From: Agarophyton chilense
Taxonomy: Eukaryota > Rhodophyta > Florideophyceae > Gracilariales > Gracilariaceae
Assembly: GCA_030374765.1 (NCBI GenBank)
Contig: JARGXX010000111.1
Span: 930,001 to 994,000, forward strand
DNA length: 64,000 bases
Direction: 5' to 3'
A program made the position numbers and the translations under genes. The notes beneath the pieces were generated by a model, which saw only the letters and a program-made list of their open reading frames with translations, ran no database searches and was not told the DNA's origin. Each line of letters opens with the position of its first letter. Position 1 is the first letter of the stretch. Positions 1-9,884 of this stretch are shown piece after piece.

Positions 1-348
1 CAAAGCTGAGAATTGGAGGTTTGAGTGTTGTGCACACTTGCTGTCTTGGAGCAGACTCGCAGAGCGCAGTTAGAGCGCAAGATCAGGCTCGACGAGAAAA
101 TCGTGACAGTTTATGTGAAAAACAGTTAGTGATTTCAGATTGCTGTTTAAACAATCGGCGTCATACTTCATTGAAGGCTACGAGATGTTGTGTTGGGGAA
201 AAAGACAGCAATTTCAGTTCCCAGGGAAGAATTAGGGTTCTAAGTGTGGGGAAATAGAATCAATTTTAAAGAATCTATCCCGCAATTGGACACAATGATA
301 GCGTGCACCGTAGATGACACGCCAAACGCAACAGTACGCGGTGGGAAA
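1..348. other. Upstream region without recognisable gene
   Basis: Short open frames occur here on both strands, but none has recognisable motifs and none is supported as a gene. The stretch is moderately AT-rich and leads into the GC-rich block upstream of the RSH gene. Confidence 0.4.
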
Positions 349-421
349 GCGGCGCGCCGCGGTCCGCGGTCCGCAATCTGCGGCGTACAGCGGTCCGCGG
401 ACGCGGCGCGGCCCGCGGGCC
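349..421. repeat. GC-rich palindromic block upstream of RSH
   Basis: The stretch repeats the self-complementary core CGGTCCGCGG several times among other GC-only words, ending about 175 bp before the RSH start codon. It could be promoter or 5' UTR sequence; no transcription-factor site is recognised with confidence. Confidence 0.4.
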
Positions 422-594
422 ATGCTGTGCACTGAGCTCGCAACCCTAGGGCGCACCGCAGTACGCCCGCACCGCTACTGCCGCGCGCACGCGCGTTTCA
501 TCGTCGCCACCGTCGTCACTGTTGTCAACGCGAGACTTTTCTTTTCGCCTCGCGCCTTTCTTCTTCGTTGTCGTTCACCGTTGACCGCGCCGAC

Positions 595-764
595 ATGAAG
601 AGGGAGAGTCCGGCATTCTCGCCCGTTTGCGCGCCGCGTCTGCCGCATACGACGCGTCGCGCCCAGCGTGAGCACGCTCGTCGCGGCGCGCCCCGAAGCG
701 CGCCCCGTCGTGCGCGTCCGCTTGCGCTTGCGTCTTCGTCTGACGAGCCGCCAGATATTGCTTT

Positions 765-797
<33 letters not shown>

Positions 798-3654
798 CAC
801 CTGGTATCCGCCTTCTTTGCCTTCGCCGCCGACTGCGCCATCATCATCGTCGTCTTTGTCGCCGCCTTCGCCCCCACCGTCTCCGTCGCCGCCTGCGCCG
901 CCGCCGCTGTCGTCGCTTCCACTGCGCTTGCGGGGCCGCGAGCCGCTGCCGTCCGTGGCAAGCCTCATGCGCTACATGAGCGACCTTCGTCCAAAGCTGG
1001 ACTATCTGTCGCCGCGCGCGCGCGAGCGCGTCTTATGCGCGCTGGAAGTGGCCACTGTCGCTCATCGCGGGCAACTGCGCAAGTCTGGCGAGCCCTTCAT
1101 CGTGCACCCCATCGCCGTCGCCGCCATTCTGGCCGACCTGCGCATGGACCGCGATTGCATCATCGCCGGTCTTCTGCACGACACTGTGGAGGACACCCCC
1201 GTCACCCTCGATGAGCTCGAGGCGCTCTTCGGCCGCGATGTGCGCCGCATCGTCGAGGGCGAGACTAAGCTTAGCAAGCTCGCAAAGAACGTGCGTTGCG
1301 ACCACCACCCCGTCTCTCAAACCCCCCCCGCCTGGCAGCACCACCGCCAGAAGCGCCAGGAGGAGCAGCAGAAGCAGGCAGACAACCTCCGCGCTATGTT
1401 CATGGCCATGACCGAGGACGTGCGCGTCATCATCGTCAAACTGGCCGATCGTCTGCATAATATGCGCACCCTGGCCCACATGAGCGTCGCCAAGCAGAAG
1501 AAGATATCCAAGGAAACCCTTGAGTTCTTCGCTCCGCTGGCCCACCGCCTCGGTATGCGCCGCATCAAGTCCGAGCTCGAGGAGCTTTCGTTTAAGTTTC
1601 TGCACCCGGAGCAGTACCACCACCTCAAGTACGAGGTGCAAACCATGCTGGCGCGCTCCAACTTCCACCAGGCCCTCAGCAGCGCCGAGGCCACCGTCAA
1701 AAACGTCTTGGAGCACGACCGCATCCTGTACAATATGATTCGCTCTGTGCGTGTCATCGGCTCCACCAAGGAACTGTACTCCATCTACCGCCGCATGCAG
1801 GCCGGCGAAAACCTCTCCTCCATGATGGACATTGCCACCATGCGCGTCGTCGTCGACCTCGACCCGGGCGTCGACTCCAACCAGGCGTGCTATCATGTGC
1901 TCGGCCGCATCCACCATATGTGGCAGCCCATTCCGAAGCGCCTGAAGGACTACATCGCCTTTCCCAAACCCAACGGCTACCAGAGTCTACACACCACCGT
2001 TTTGCTTGGACAAAAGTACGCCTTCCTCAGCATGGAGATTCAGATCCGCACCGCTGAAATGCACCGCATTGCCGAGGAGGGAATTGCAGCCGAGCTGTTC
2101 ATCTCGGAGCGCGGGCCCAGTGCGTTCAACCTAAACCAGGATCTGCAAAATGAAGACGAGGCGGCAGCGGCCACCGAGCCCAGCTCAGACCTCGAGTGGC
2201 GAAGAAGAACAAAAGGCTGGCTCATCAGTATTCGTGAGTACATTGAAGAGTTTTCTTCGTCCAGAGACCTGGTGGATGCCGTGCGCAAGGACCTGTTGGG
2301 CAATCGCGTATTCGTGTTCACGCCCAAGGGGCGCATCATCGAGCTGCCAAAGGATTCAACGCCGGTGGATGTTGCGTACCAGATCCACTCCGACGTGGGC
2401 GACCGCATGATTGGCGCAAAGGTGAACGGCAGGGCGATCAAGTTTGACTACAAGCTTCAAAATGCCGACGTTGTGCGAATCATCAGCTCGCCGTCGTCAC
2501 CTGGTCCTTCGTCCGAGTGGATTGGCTACGCAAAGTCCAGGACAGCACGGCAGAAGATTCGACAGTTTCTGCGCGCCAAGGACCGCGGAAACATGCTGGA
2601 CCGCGGGCGACGGATTCTGGAAGATGAAGCGCGACGACTGTATGAACCCATCCCGTCGGAAGCAGGCCTGGCCGAAGTTATGCCCAGGCTGGCGGCAGTG
2701 GTGTCGGCGAGCTGCGGTGTGAAGGCGGTGACCACGGTGGAGGATTTGTACATTATGATTGCAAAGCAAAGTCGTGAGCAAGCTCAGCAGTTCCCGCTGG
2801 AGCGCACGGTGCTGAGCGTGTTGCGAGACCGGCGGCACTCGACGTTGTCACGGTGGGTGCCGCGCGTCGGACGCAAGCAAGGCGTGGAACAAGGAGAAGA
2901 AGGAGAAGGAGAACTAGTAGGGGAGGAAGGGCACTCAGACGAGTCTGAAGTGGAGTACATCCTTTCGCCTTGCTGTCATCCCATTCGCGGTGACGAGGTG
3001 AAGGGTGTGCGCCTCAGCGGGGCGTGTAACAAGGCGGTGTTGGTGCATCGCGTGCGCTGCAATCACATGGTGCGCGCGCTGCAGCGCGATGGCGGCGGAG
3101 ACGGTGACGGGGAGGTCGTCGGCCTGCGGTGGGCCGTTAAGCCTCGCGAAGGTGGCGGCGGCGGCGGAGGAGGTAACATCAACGCCAGCGGAGGCGAAGT
3201 TGGCGGCCATGTTGTCGTTGGCAATGATGACGCCGTGCGCGACTCACAGGCGCAGGATGTCTCGCGCGCGTGGCAGCCCGTGCGCATGGTGGCGGTGGCG
3301 CGCGATTGCAACGGGCTGCTTTCTTATGTGTCCGGCGTGCTGTCGAGCATGGGCACGTCCATCCGGCGGTCGGCCACCATCACGGACGCGCAGACGCTCA
3401 TGGCCACGCTTGCGTTCGAGCTCATGGTTCGCGACTCGTATCACCTGCGGCGCGTCATTGAGCGCATCGAGGAGTGTGACGAGGTGGAGCTCACGCGCCG
3501 ACTGGCGCCCAATGAGGGCGGCGATCTGTTTCCCGATGCCTTTGGTGGCGGGGAACAACGCGAGGAGGCTGCTTGGGTGCGAATGCTACGTAGCGGGCAG
3601 AGCTTGCCGGCGTCCGAACTGGAGATGGAGGATGCACACGGGGGCGCCGGCTGA
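595..3654 (+). CDS. RSH: RelA/SpoT homologue, bifunctional (p)ppGpp synthetase/hydrolase, probably plastid-targeted
   Basis: Single-exon protein of 1,019 residues from the first in-frame ATG; the nine upstream codons would need a TTG start. Order: an Arg/Pro/Ser-rich leader of about 115 residues (likely plastid transit peptide plus low complexity), HD hydrolase domain, synthetase domain, TGS domain (about 567-632), a Gly/Glu-rich linker and a C-terminal ACT domain (about 896-960). Hydrolase residues are all visible: H157, H171, the HD pair H195-D196 followed by TVEDT, and D285/N289 in LADRLHN. Synthetase residues D412 (MDIATMR), the KRLKDYIA segment and E481 (EIQIRT) are present, so both activities are predicted. 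In plastids RSH enzymes set (p)ppGpp levels that restrain transcription, translation and nucleotide synthesis. It converges on the CFIm25 gene with a 115-bp gap. Family assignment is firm; targeting is inferred. Confidence 0.95.
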
Positions 3655-3769
3655 GGTACGCGTTGTGCAGAACTTGATAGTTGATATGTGTGTACATTGT
3701 ATAGTAGCAGTTAACAGCAGAAAAGGCAACTTTGGGGCAACTTTTATGTTATTTAAAGGTGCGCAGTGG

Positions 3770-5082
3770 CTAGCAATAGTTAAAGTGGTACTTTGAGAGT
3801 ACGGAGGGAATGGCGCTGATGACGTCGCCGTAAGTGGCGGCATTGTTGAACAGCTCGAAGATGGGCACGGCCAGCAGCTGCAGGTTGTTCGGCACGGCGA
3901 ACGTGAAGGAGCTCGGCAGCGATACGGCGTAAATGTGCAGCTCTTCCTTGGGCTTTGTGACGTGCGCCGGTACGTACGGTAGGTAGCGGCGGTCAAAGTC
4001 GATGGCATACCAGCTACACACTAGTCATACACACAAAACACAAACACAAGCTGGTCAGCACGCAACGGGGCGTTGTTACTCAACTTTACGCAAGAAAGGG
4101 TAATCGTACATTTCTCACCCACGTCCAGCCGCGCGGCGGCGTGCGCATGATGCGCGTGGCGCGACTCGGACTCGTCGGGTGTCTCGGACGCGTCAGGCGT
4201 GATCTTTGAGGCAAGCTTGCGCTGCAAACCGTCTTCATAGCTCTCGCCAGGACGCAAACGACCGCCAGGTAGCACAAATTCACCACGCCCATCGCGACGT
4301 TGTAGCAGAAGCACGTGCGGGAAGCGGTGGTCATGCACGAGCATGACGGCGGCAACTGCGCGACGCAATCCGCGCGCGGCGTACGTCTTGCGTAGATGGT
4401 CGGCGAGCTCACGGGGCGACGCGGCTTGTAGTAGCTTGCTTTGCGTTTGTGCGCGCTTTATGCCAAAGGTGTACTTGCTCACGTCGAAGAGGTCCATTGT
4501 GCAGAGCACGTCTAGCGCGCCGAAGGCGTCGTCACCCGACGAGCTACTGGCTGGCGATGAGGCGCGCGGCGACTGTGGACGAGGGGTGGAGCGCGCGCTC
4601 GAGGCGGGCGAGGCGGGCGACCGTTCTTCCGCTGCGCTGTGTGGCGCCTCGGCACGCTGCTCTTCCACAAGTGCCTCGCCGTTTCCGTTTCCATTGCCAG
4701 TTCCGTTGCCGCTGGAACTGCCGATGGCATCGCCGCTCACATGACGGTCATTATCGCCGCCACCATCGCCGCCACCATCGCCGCCACCATCGCCTCTTTC
4801 GTCGCCATCAGCGGCGGGCGGCGACATCTCGCGCGGCGACAAAGGGCGCGGCGAGCGCTCGCCATTGGCAGCAGTCGCGTCTGGCGAAGCGGGGGCGTCT
4901 GGCGAAGCAGCGGCGTCTGGCGAAGCAGCGGCGTCTGGCGAAGCAGCGGCGTCTGGCAAAGCAGGCGGAAGCGCGTCGGCGCCACCGGCGGAGCCACGCT
5001 CCGCCACGGCGTCGACGCCTTGCTCCATGGCGGCGGCGGCGGCAGTGGTGACGTCGGAGGCAACAGCGGCGACGTCAGTCAT
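3770..5082 (-). CDS. CFIm25/NUDT21-like pre-mRNA cleavage factor subunit, two exons
   Basis: Predicted join of exon 1 (5,082-4,119) and exon 2 (4,020-3,770), 404 residues. Exon 2 carries the diagnostic C-terminal part of the small subunit of cleavage factor Im (YVPAHVTKPKE, FAVPNN, LLAVPIFELFNNA, ending in FNYC). Exon 1 carries SKYTFG, the LRRAV and HDHRFPHVLLLQ strands and a Nudix loop LPGGRLRPGES. The REXXEE glutamates of catalytic Nudix enzymes are missing, as in known CFIm25, which binds UGUA in pre-mRNA and helps choose poly(A) sites in the nucleus. The first 200 or so residues are unusual: low-complexity Ala/Ser/Pro/Asp with hexapeptide (AASPDA) and GGGD repeats. The known family is about 200-230 residues. 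The start is the first ATG; an upstream GTG extends the frame by 19 codons. Confidence 0.9.
4021..4118 (-). other. 98-bp GT-AG intron in CFIm25 gene
   Basis: On the minus strand the donor is G|GTGAGA (GT at 4,118-4,117) and the acceptor is GACTAG (AG at 4,022-4,021). Removing it joins phase 1 to phase 1, making a Val codon and linking LDV to the CSWYAIDFD segment, which continues the family alignment. Reading through without splicing ends at a stop within about 100 bp. It is the only well-supported intron in the window. Confidence 0.85.
4756..4960. repeat. In-frame coding microrepeats of CFIm25 N-terminus
   Basis: A 12-bp unit encoding GGGD (about 4,756-4,800) and an 18-bp unit encoding AASPDA, four copies (about 4,885-4,960), lie inside exon 1. 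Both preserve reading frame. Length variation between individuals is likely. Confidence 0.7.
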
Positions 5083-5198
5083 AGCGCAGCGTGCGCGACG
5101 ACGAGGCGGCGCGATGGTCGCACGCACTGCTGCGCTCACCCGTCGCCCGCTTTTCGCATTTGTTCGCTCTGCAGCTGCGCGCCGGATGCCAAGCGGTG

Positions 5199-5215
5199 CC
5201 CCCCCCCCCCCCCCC
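5199..5215. repeat. 17-bp poly-C tract
   Basis: A run of about 17 cytosines lies between the CFIm25 start codon and the 3' end of the secreted-protein gene. The exact length may be affected by sequencing error. Confidence 0.7.
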
Positions 5216-5317
5216 GCGTGGCCACGTGCGCACCGTGGCCGCGTGGCAATCTGTGAGAGAGCTCACTGCAAGTCGTTGGTCACGTGCAATGCTTGTGCCG
5301 GCCACCCACTTCTGAGC

Positions 5318-5941
5318 TCAGCCTTGTCGCACGGTGGACGGCCGCAATAGCGCCACCAGCACCGATGCGATGAGCGCGGTCGCGATGAGCGCCGACGCCG
5401 CTGCCACGCCGCCTGCGTCGATGCCGCCCCCGTCGTCGTCTTCGTCGTCGTCGTCGTCGTCGTCGACGTCTGCGTCCGCGTTCGTAGCCGCGCTCCCGCT
5501 CCCGTCCGTCGCCGCGCTCTCCGGCGCGCCCCCTTCTTCAGTAGTTGCTGTCTGGGATGGCTCTGCCAACGCCTCTGCCAACGGCTCCGCCGACGCCTCG
5601 GCCGAGACCTCCGGCGATGGCTCGCTTGAGACCTCCGGCGATGGCTCGCTTGAAAGCTCCGGCGACGGCTCGCTTGAAAGCTCCGGCGACGGCTCGCTTG
5701 AAAGCTCCGGCGACGGCTCGGCCGACAGCTGAGCCGAAAGTGGCAACCCAAGCGAGGCCAATGCCGCCTTGCCGTCGGCAAGCAGCGGCGCGTCCGTCGG
5801 CTGCGGTAGCGGCAGAGGAAGCGGCCCGACAACGGCGCGCCGCTCGCGCAACAAGCGCGCCGCGCCACCATGCTGGCATAACGCTAGCGTTAGCGTCAAC
5901 GCCAGCAGCAGCAGCGTCCAGCTGCGTGCTACCAAGCCCAT
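5318..5941 (-). CDS. Small secreted/membrane-anchored Ser-Pro-Glu repeat protein
   Basis: Predicted 207 residues from the ATG at 5,941. It begins with a clear signal peptide (MGLVARSW then a Leu/Ala-rich core ending ALC-QHGG). The centre holds five or so repeats of an eight-residue unit like SSEPSPEL, followed by an Ala/Glu-rich part and a run of Asp/Glu (about residues 150-165). A hydrophobic helix (ASALIATALIASVLVALL) lies close to the C-terminus with a short basic tail. This is the layout of a type I membrane protein or, less likely, a GPI-anchored cell-surface protein; a cell-wall or extracellular-matrix role is only a guess. No family is recognised. It is transcribed in the same direction as CFIm25, about 235 bp upstream of that gene's start. 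Codon use is GC-rich like its neighbours. Confidence 0.7.
   Translation of the reverse strand: MGLVARSWTLLLLALTLTLALCQHGGAARLLRERRAVVGPLPLPLPQPTDAPLLADGKAALASLGLPLSAQLSAEPSPELSSEPSPELSSEPSPELSSEPSPEVSSEPSPEVSAEASAEPLAEALAEPSQTATTEEGGAPESAATDGSGSAATNADADVDDDDDDDEDDDGGGIDAGGVAAASALIATALIASVLVALLRPSTVRQG
5605..5725. repeat. 24-bp tandem coding repeat
   Basis: About five copies of a 24-bp unit (variants of GCTTGAAAGCTCCGGCGACG plus four bases) encode the SSEPSPEL/V repeats of the secreted protein. Copies near the middle are almost identical, which suggests recent expansion or homogenisation. Confidence 0.8.
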
Positions 5942-5957
5942 GCTCAAATGTCACAGA

Positions 5958-5997
5958 AACGTCGCCGCAACGTCGCCGCAACGTCGCCGCAACGTCG
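5958..5997. repeat. 11-bp tandem repeat just upstream of secreted-protein start
   Basis: The unit AACGTCGCCGC occurs about three and a half times, ending 17 bp upstream (on the minus strand) of the ATG at 5,941. It would lie in the 5' UTR or core promoter. Confidence 0.7.
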
Positions 5998-6462
5998 AAA
6001 CGCGATGAGGCCGCGCGTGTATCTTTTTACTCTTAGGTGGGTGCGTGGGCTTTCGACCAAGTTGGGAGGCGGCCTGCATTACTGTATGCCGCGCCAATCG
6101 TGATTGCGGAGATTGCGCGGGCTGGCGACCTGTGCTGCGCAGGTGTCGCCCGCCTTCTCTCCCCCCCCGCCCTCTTCCTTCGCATCCTTCGGGGGAGATA
6201 CACTGCACAAGGGGTGCCATGTTTCTTCGTCACCACCCCAACTGTCAAGTTGAGCTGGCCGCTCTCCACCGCACCAGTGCCGGCGAAAGCGCCGCCCCGC
6301 CTTGCCTTACGCTGTCAAGTACAGCGGAGGTACCACACAGCTGCCTCGCACGGCTTGACAACAAACTTCCCCTGATGTATCAAGTACCTGACCATGCAGT
6401 AAGCGTTTATACGCTTGTAGGATTACGTACGCACAAACCACCGCGCAGATATTACCCTCACG
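5998..6462. other. Intergenic region between two minus-strand genes
   Basis: This stretch holds the promoter side of the secreted-protein gene and the 3' side of the glycosyltransferase gene. Several short open frames are present, none with motifs. No terminator or RNA gene is recognised. Confidence 0.4.
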
Positions 6463-7920
6463 TTATTTGGTGGCCTCATTCTTGCACTGAACTTTCCATC
6501 GACTGATTACCTTCTCTTCAGCCAGCGTGCGAACCCTCATCTCTTTGAAGCGCCGATGCTCTTCGCAGCGCGCCCTGGCGCCAATTCCGAGCAGCGGGCA
6601 CACCTGTGGCTCAAACATTATCGTGTTCCTGTCGTTATGCGCGCCCATCCACGCAGCCAGCCGCGAAAAGCCCGAGTTCAACGCTACCAAACCCTGCGCC
6701 CTCGCCATCAGCCCCAAGTCCACAAACGCTCTTTCATACGCTTCGTAGCTCTCATTTGTTCCCTCGCTCCCGCGCAGCGTGGACGTGTGCACTACAGGGC
6801 CCTCGATCGTTGCAACCAATGCTCTTGCGTGCTCCGTGCGTACCCCTTCTGCGATCCACTTGAGCGCCATTTGCGTATCTGTCGCCACTAACACGTTGTT
6901 CAGCCCTATATGCTTGGCCACTAGCCCTACTATACGACCGAAGCAGGTCGACACGCTACGAATGGTCTGTCCCTCCTTCGTAAAATTGAAGCGCGACTGT
7001 GTTTCCCCCAACCCTTGTCCAAGTCGCGCGTGCGATGCGAGAAAAGGCTGCCCCGGAAATGCATCCTTCTCCCTTATCGTTCTTAGCAGCGACGGGGAGG
7101 TCTCAAACAGAGCCTGGAGTAAAAAGGGCGCCACGACGCTGTGCTCGATTTCGAATTTGTCCAGACCGCCCTTCTTCAATTGCTGTGAGAAAGGCAGATG
7201 TGGATAATACTCAGGGATTCTCAAAAAGTGCTTCACGTACAGTCTTGTCAGACTTGTCTCGAAAACAACGCGCGACGATTTCAGATACATGCCGAGGTCC
7301 TGAAACTTGCTATCGCCTCTAACCACACTTTCTTCTTCCGGTTCCGAGGAGAACACAGTCGCGTCGTACGTAAAGTTGCTGAGAACTGGGTTTCTCAGCA
7401 TTTTGTATAGCGGAAGCGCTTTTGGCATATCGATCAGGAAGAACCGTCCGGAGGCAACCGCCTTGAGGTAGCTATGGAGCAGGCCTCGAAAGTGATCACC
7501 GAGACCATAGTTCACGTTACTTCCTCGAAACACCAGCAGCCGCAGCGATCGTGCATGGGATCGGTTCGTGTCGCACAGGTTCCTTTGCTTCCTGTGCCAG
7601 CCGTTGTAGTCTGCCACGACAATGTCCAAAAATCGCTTCAGCTTGATACCAAAGGCAGGAGAGTCAGAAAATCTTGAAGCCATGTCGGCTATGTTGACGG
7701 ATTCGAATGGAAGCTTGGTGTGGTTTCTGAGGCGATATGAAGAATCTAGACTCCATGGTGTAGGCGGTGTGGTATGCCGACTAGACTGAACAGACAAAAG
7801 CCACAGAGAGAACAAAGAAAAGCCTGTGAGAAACCAAACGAGTTTTGGACGTACCCCAGGCCGTTTCAGGATGACAGCTCTCATCCGAGGGTTCCAAACC
7901 GAATACAAAAAAGAGTACAT
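6463..7920 (-). CDS. Golgi-type glycosyltransferase, fucosyltransferase-like fold
   Basis: Single-exon protein of 485 residues. It has a short basic N-terminus and one transmembrane segment (about residues 27-46, KLVWFLTGFSLFSLWLLSV), the classical type II topology of Golgi glycosyltransferases. The luminal part contains NYGLGDHFRGLLHSYLKA, resembling the GxGN(R)xxxL start of GT37/GT65-like fucosyltransferases, then a SHARLGQG segment at the place of the HxRxGD sugar-nucleotide motif. A C-terminal DLGLMARAQGLVALNSGFSRLA block resembles the conserved last motif of this superfamily. Several N-x-S/T sequons fit luminal exposure. I infer a role in cell-wall polysaccharide or glycoprotein synthesis; donor and acceptor are unknown. 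A start at Met13 is also possible. It is the last gene of the GC-rich cluster. Family placement is by motif only. Confidence 0.65.
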   Translation of the reverse strand: MYSFLYSVWNPRMRAVILKRPGVRPKLVWFLTGFSLFSLWLLSVQSSRHTTPPTPWSLDSSYRLRNHTKLPFESVNIADMASRFSDSPAFGIKLKRFLDIVVADYNGWHRKQRNLCDTNRSHARSLRLLVFRGSNVNYGLGDHFRGLLHSYLKAVASGRFFLIDMPKALPLYKMLRNPVLSNFTYDATVFSSEPEEESVVRGDSKFQDLGMYLKSSRVVFETSLTRLYVKHFLRIPEYYPHLPFSQQLKKGGLDKFEIEHSVVAPFLLQALFETSPSLLRTIREKDAFPGQPFLASHARLGQGLGETQSRFNFTKEGQTIRSVSTCFGRIVGLVAKHIGLNNVLVATDTQMALKWIAEGVRTEHARALVATIEGPVVHTSTLRGSEGTNESYEAYERAFVDLGLMARAQGLVALNSGFSRLAAWMGAHNDRNTIMFEPQVCPLLGIGARARCEEHRRFKEMRVRTLAEEKVISRWKVQCKNEATK

Positions 7921-9884
7921 CGCCGTTCAAGGCCTTCAAGTTCACCAAAGCTGCCCAACTTTCAGCACCCAATTTAGGATCGCACTCACTTTTTCGTTTG
8001 CGATATCACATGAAGAAGCTTTGCCGACGGTCGGCAGTTCTTGCAAAACGCTATGCAAAGACAACAGGCATACAGAGACGAAAGAATGACAACAGATATC
8101 GGAGATATGCGAAAGGCGAAAAGGGGCTCTGGCTGAGTCTTCAACCAGGCACACTGCTTCGCGACCCACAACTTGCGCAGAAGATGGGCTGGTGTGTTGT
8201 AAGTGAGAAACAAAATTCGTTGCAGACAAAGACCGCATACGTCTGAGCTTTCCTCTGTCGAGCTGCTTGCGCCCATGAGAAATGCTCGCGATTCAAGGGC
8301 GAAGAGCAAAACATGTTTGAATTAGGCAGCCTTTCCAGTTGCGTGCTTTCGGCCACCGTCGGACGAAACCTGCTATAAACAATAACCGTTGTCTCGACGC
8401 CCCGGAGAAAGAGGGCGATATATTGTGCATCGAAAGAAATGAAGAACGGTAATGAACGAACTGCTAGTGGACCGAGTCCCATGTCATTGGCGGTGTTGGT
8501 GTTTTGGGCTAGGGGTAAAAAATACACGGCGTATTCGACGTATATATACAAGATGAAAACTACGGGGCTCAGCTACAAATGCTGGAGTCCATTAAGTTGT
8601 ACTAACAAGCGTGCATGAACATGTGTATGATTGCGTTACGCTCTCCAATTGGCTGGAGGGAACATTTCTTAAACTGGACCTGTACGGATTCCCACGGGTC
8701 CTTACTGTAAGGAATTCTGACCCGAAAAATGACCGAGAAATGATGTATCATTGATTAAAATTCTGGACCGTCTGATTCCCCAACATAAGAGTCCAAATCT
8801 ATTCCACCTAACGGCGCTTGAAAACGCACTGCCTATATTCCAAGCCTTCCACCCTTCTTTCCAGCTCTTCTTATTACGTTCGCCATGGCAAAGTTTTCCT
8901 CCCCTGCGTCCTCTATGTTCCTGGTCATTTACCCACAGCATCTAGCCAACCCAATTTACAACAAGAACCCAAAGAAGAATTCTTTGCCAACCTGCGAGTG
9001 TAAAATTTTTGAAAAGGCGATACAAAATTTTGCAACCATGAAAACTTGTCGAAGAAAATACATTTATAAACTTGTAAACAAAATACCTTTTACAATGGAC
9101 AGAACCATTATCTCATCAAAGCCCTCGAAAACATCAATCTAAGTCAAACAATGAAACACACAACGTCAGACTCGAACTTTTGACTACAGAAAAAGCGATT
9201 TATTTCGTGTATGAAATCTATACTGATGAAGACACATAAACGAAAAAAAAACTCCTCTTTTCTGGAATAAACAAAACTGACTAAATTATATACGTATTTC
9301 ATTTTGTGTACTGTTACTACGATGAAAAAAATCAACAAAAAGTTTCAGTTATTAAACGAGTCAAAGATTGCATAGAGAAAGAACTTTTGACTAGGATACT
9401 TTTATTATTGACGCCAAATAGATTATATATAAGTCTTTTTGAAGCTTTGTAGAGGTTTATGAAGCTTAATAGGCGTTCAAATACTGACAAAAATGTGTCG
9501 CTGAAATTGCTGGTAAATGCAGCAATTTACCGAGTGTAAGTATAAAGCAGATAAAAGGCATAATACCAAGCGAAACGCAGATGTTTGAGATCTGTTCTTC
9601 TGTGTCTAGCAAATCAACGGAGGTCTCCAATAATTAGCGATAAATTCGAGGTATAAGGCAATGGAAAACGGTCAGGAAAAATGTAAAGAGTGAATAGTAA
9701 AGTGTGGGTCTCACAAAATTGGTTTCAGACAGAAGGCAGCAACGAGACTGGAAGAAAAAAGCGGCGTCTTCTCGTATCTCTCACGATAAGTTGGGAACAG
9801 AAGACAAGAAAACGTATTACATACCCCTTTAAAAAGGCGAAAACACGAAAAAGTAATAAATAAAATGTTCCAAGGGTAACAGTC
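7921..9884. other. AT-rich intergenic tract, no gene recognised
   Basis: Composition changes here from GC-rich to AT-rich. The first few hundred bases should hold the glycosyltransferase promoter. Open frames up to about 136 codons exist on both strands, but none shows a domain, repeat or homology to other parts of the window. The tract could include decayed repeats. Confidence 0.4.

Noticed and set aside
7-257. 78-codon frame at the left edge
   Set aside because: No domain, no upstream context and near the edge; chance frame.
568-594. TTG start extending RSH by nine codons
   Set aside because: A eukaryotic gene is expected to start at ATG; the first in-frame ATG is at 595 and loses no domain.
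1033-1917. 294-codon antisense frame inside RSH
   Set aside because: Shadow of GC-rich coding sequence; no motifs, and the sense frame is fully explained.
8141-8551. 136-codon minus-strand frame
   Set aside because: No start context, motif or homology; length is compatible with chance.
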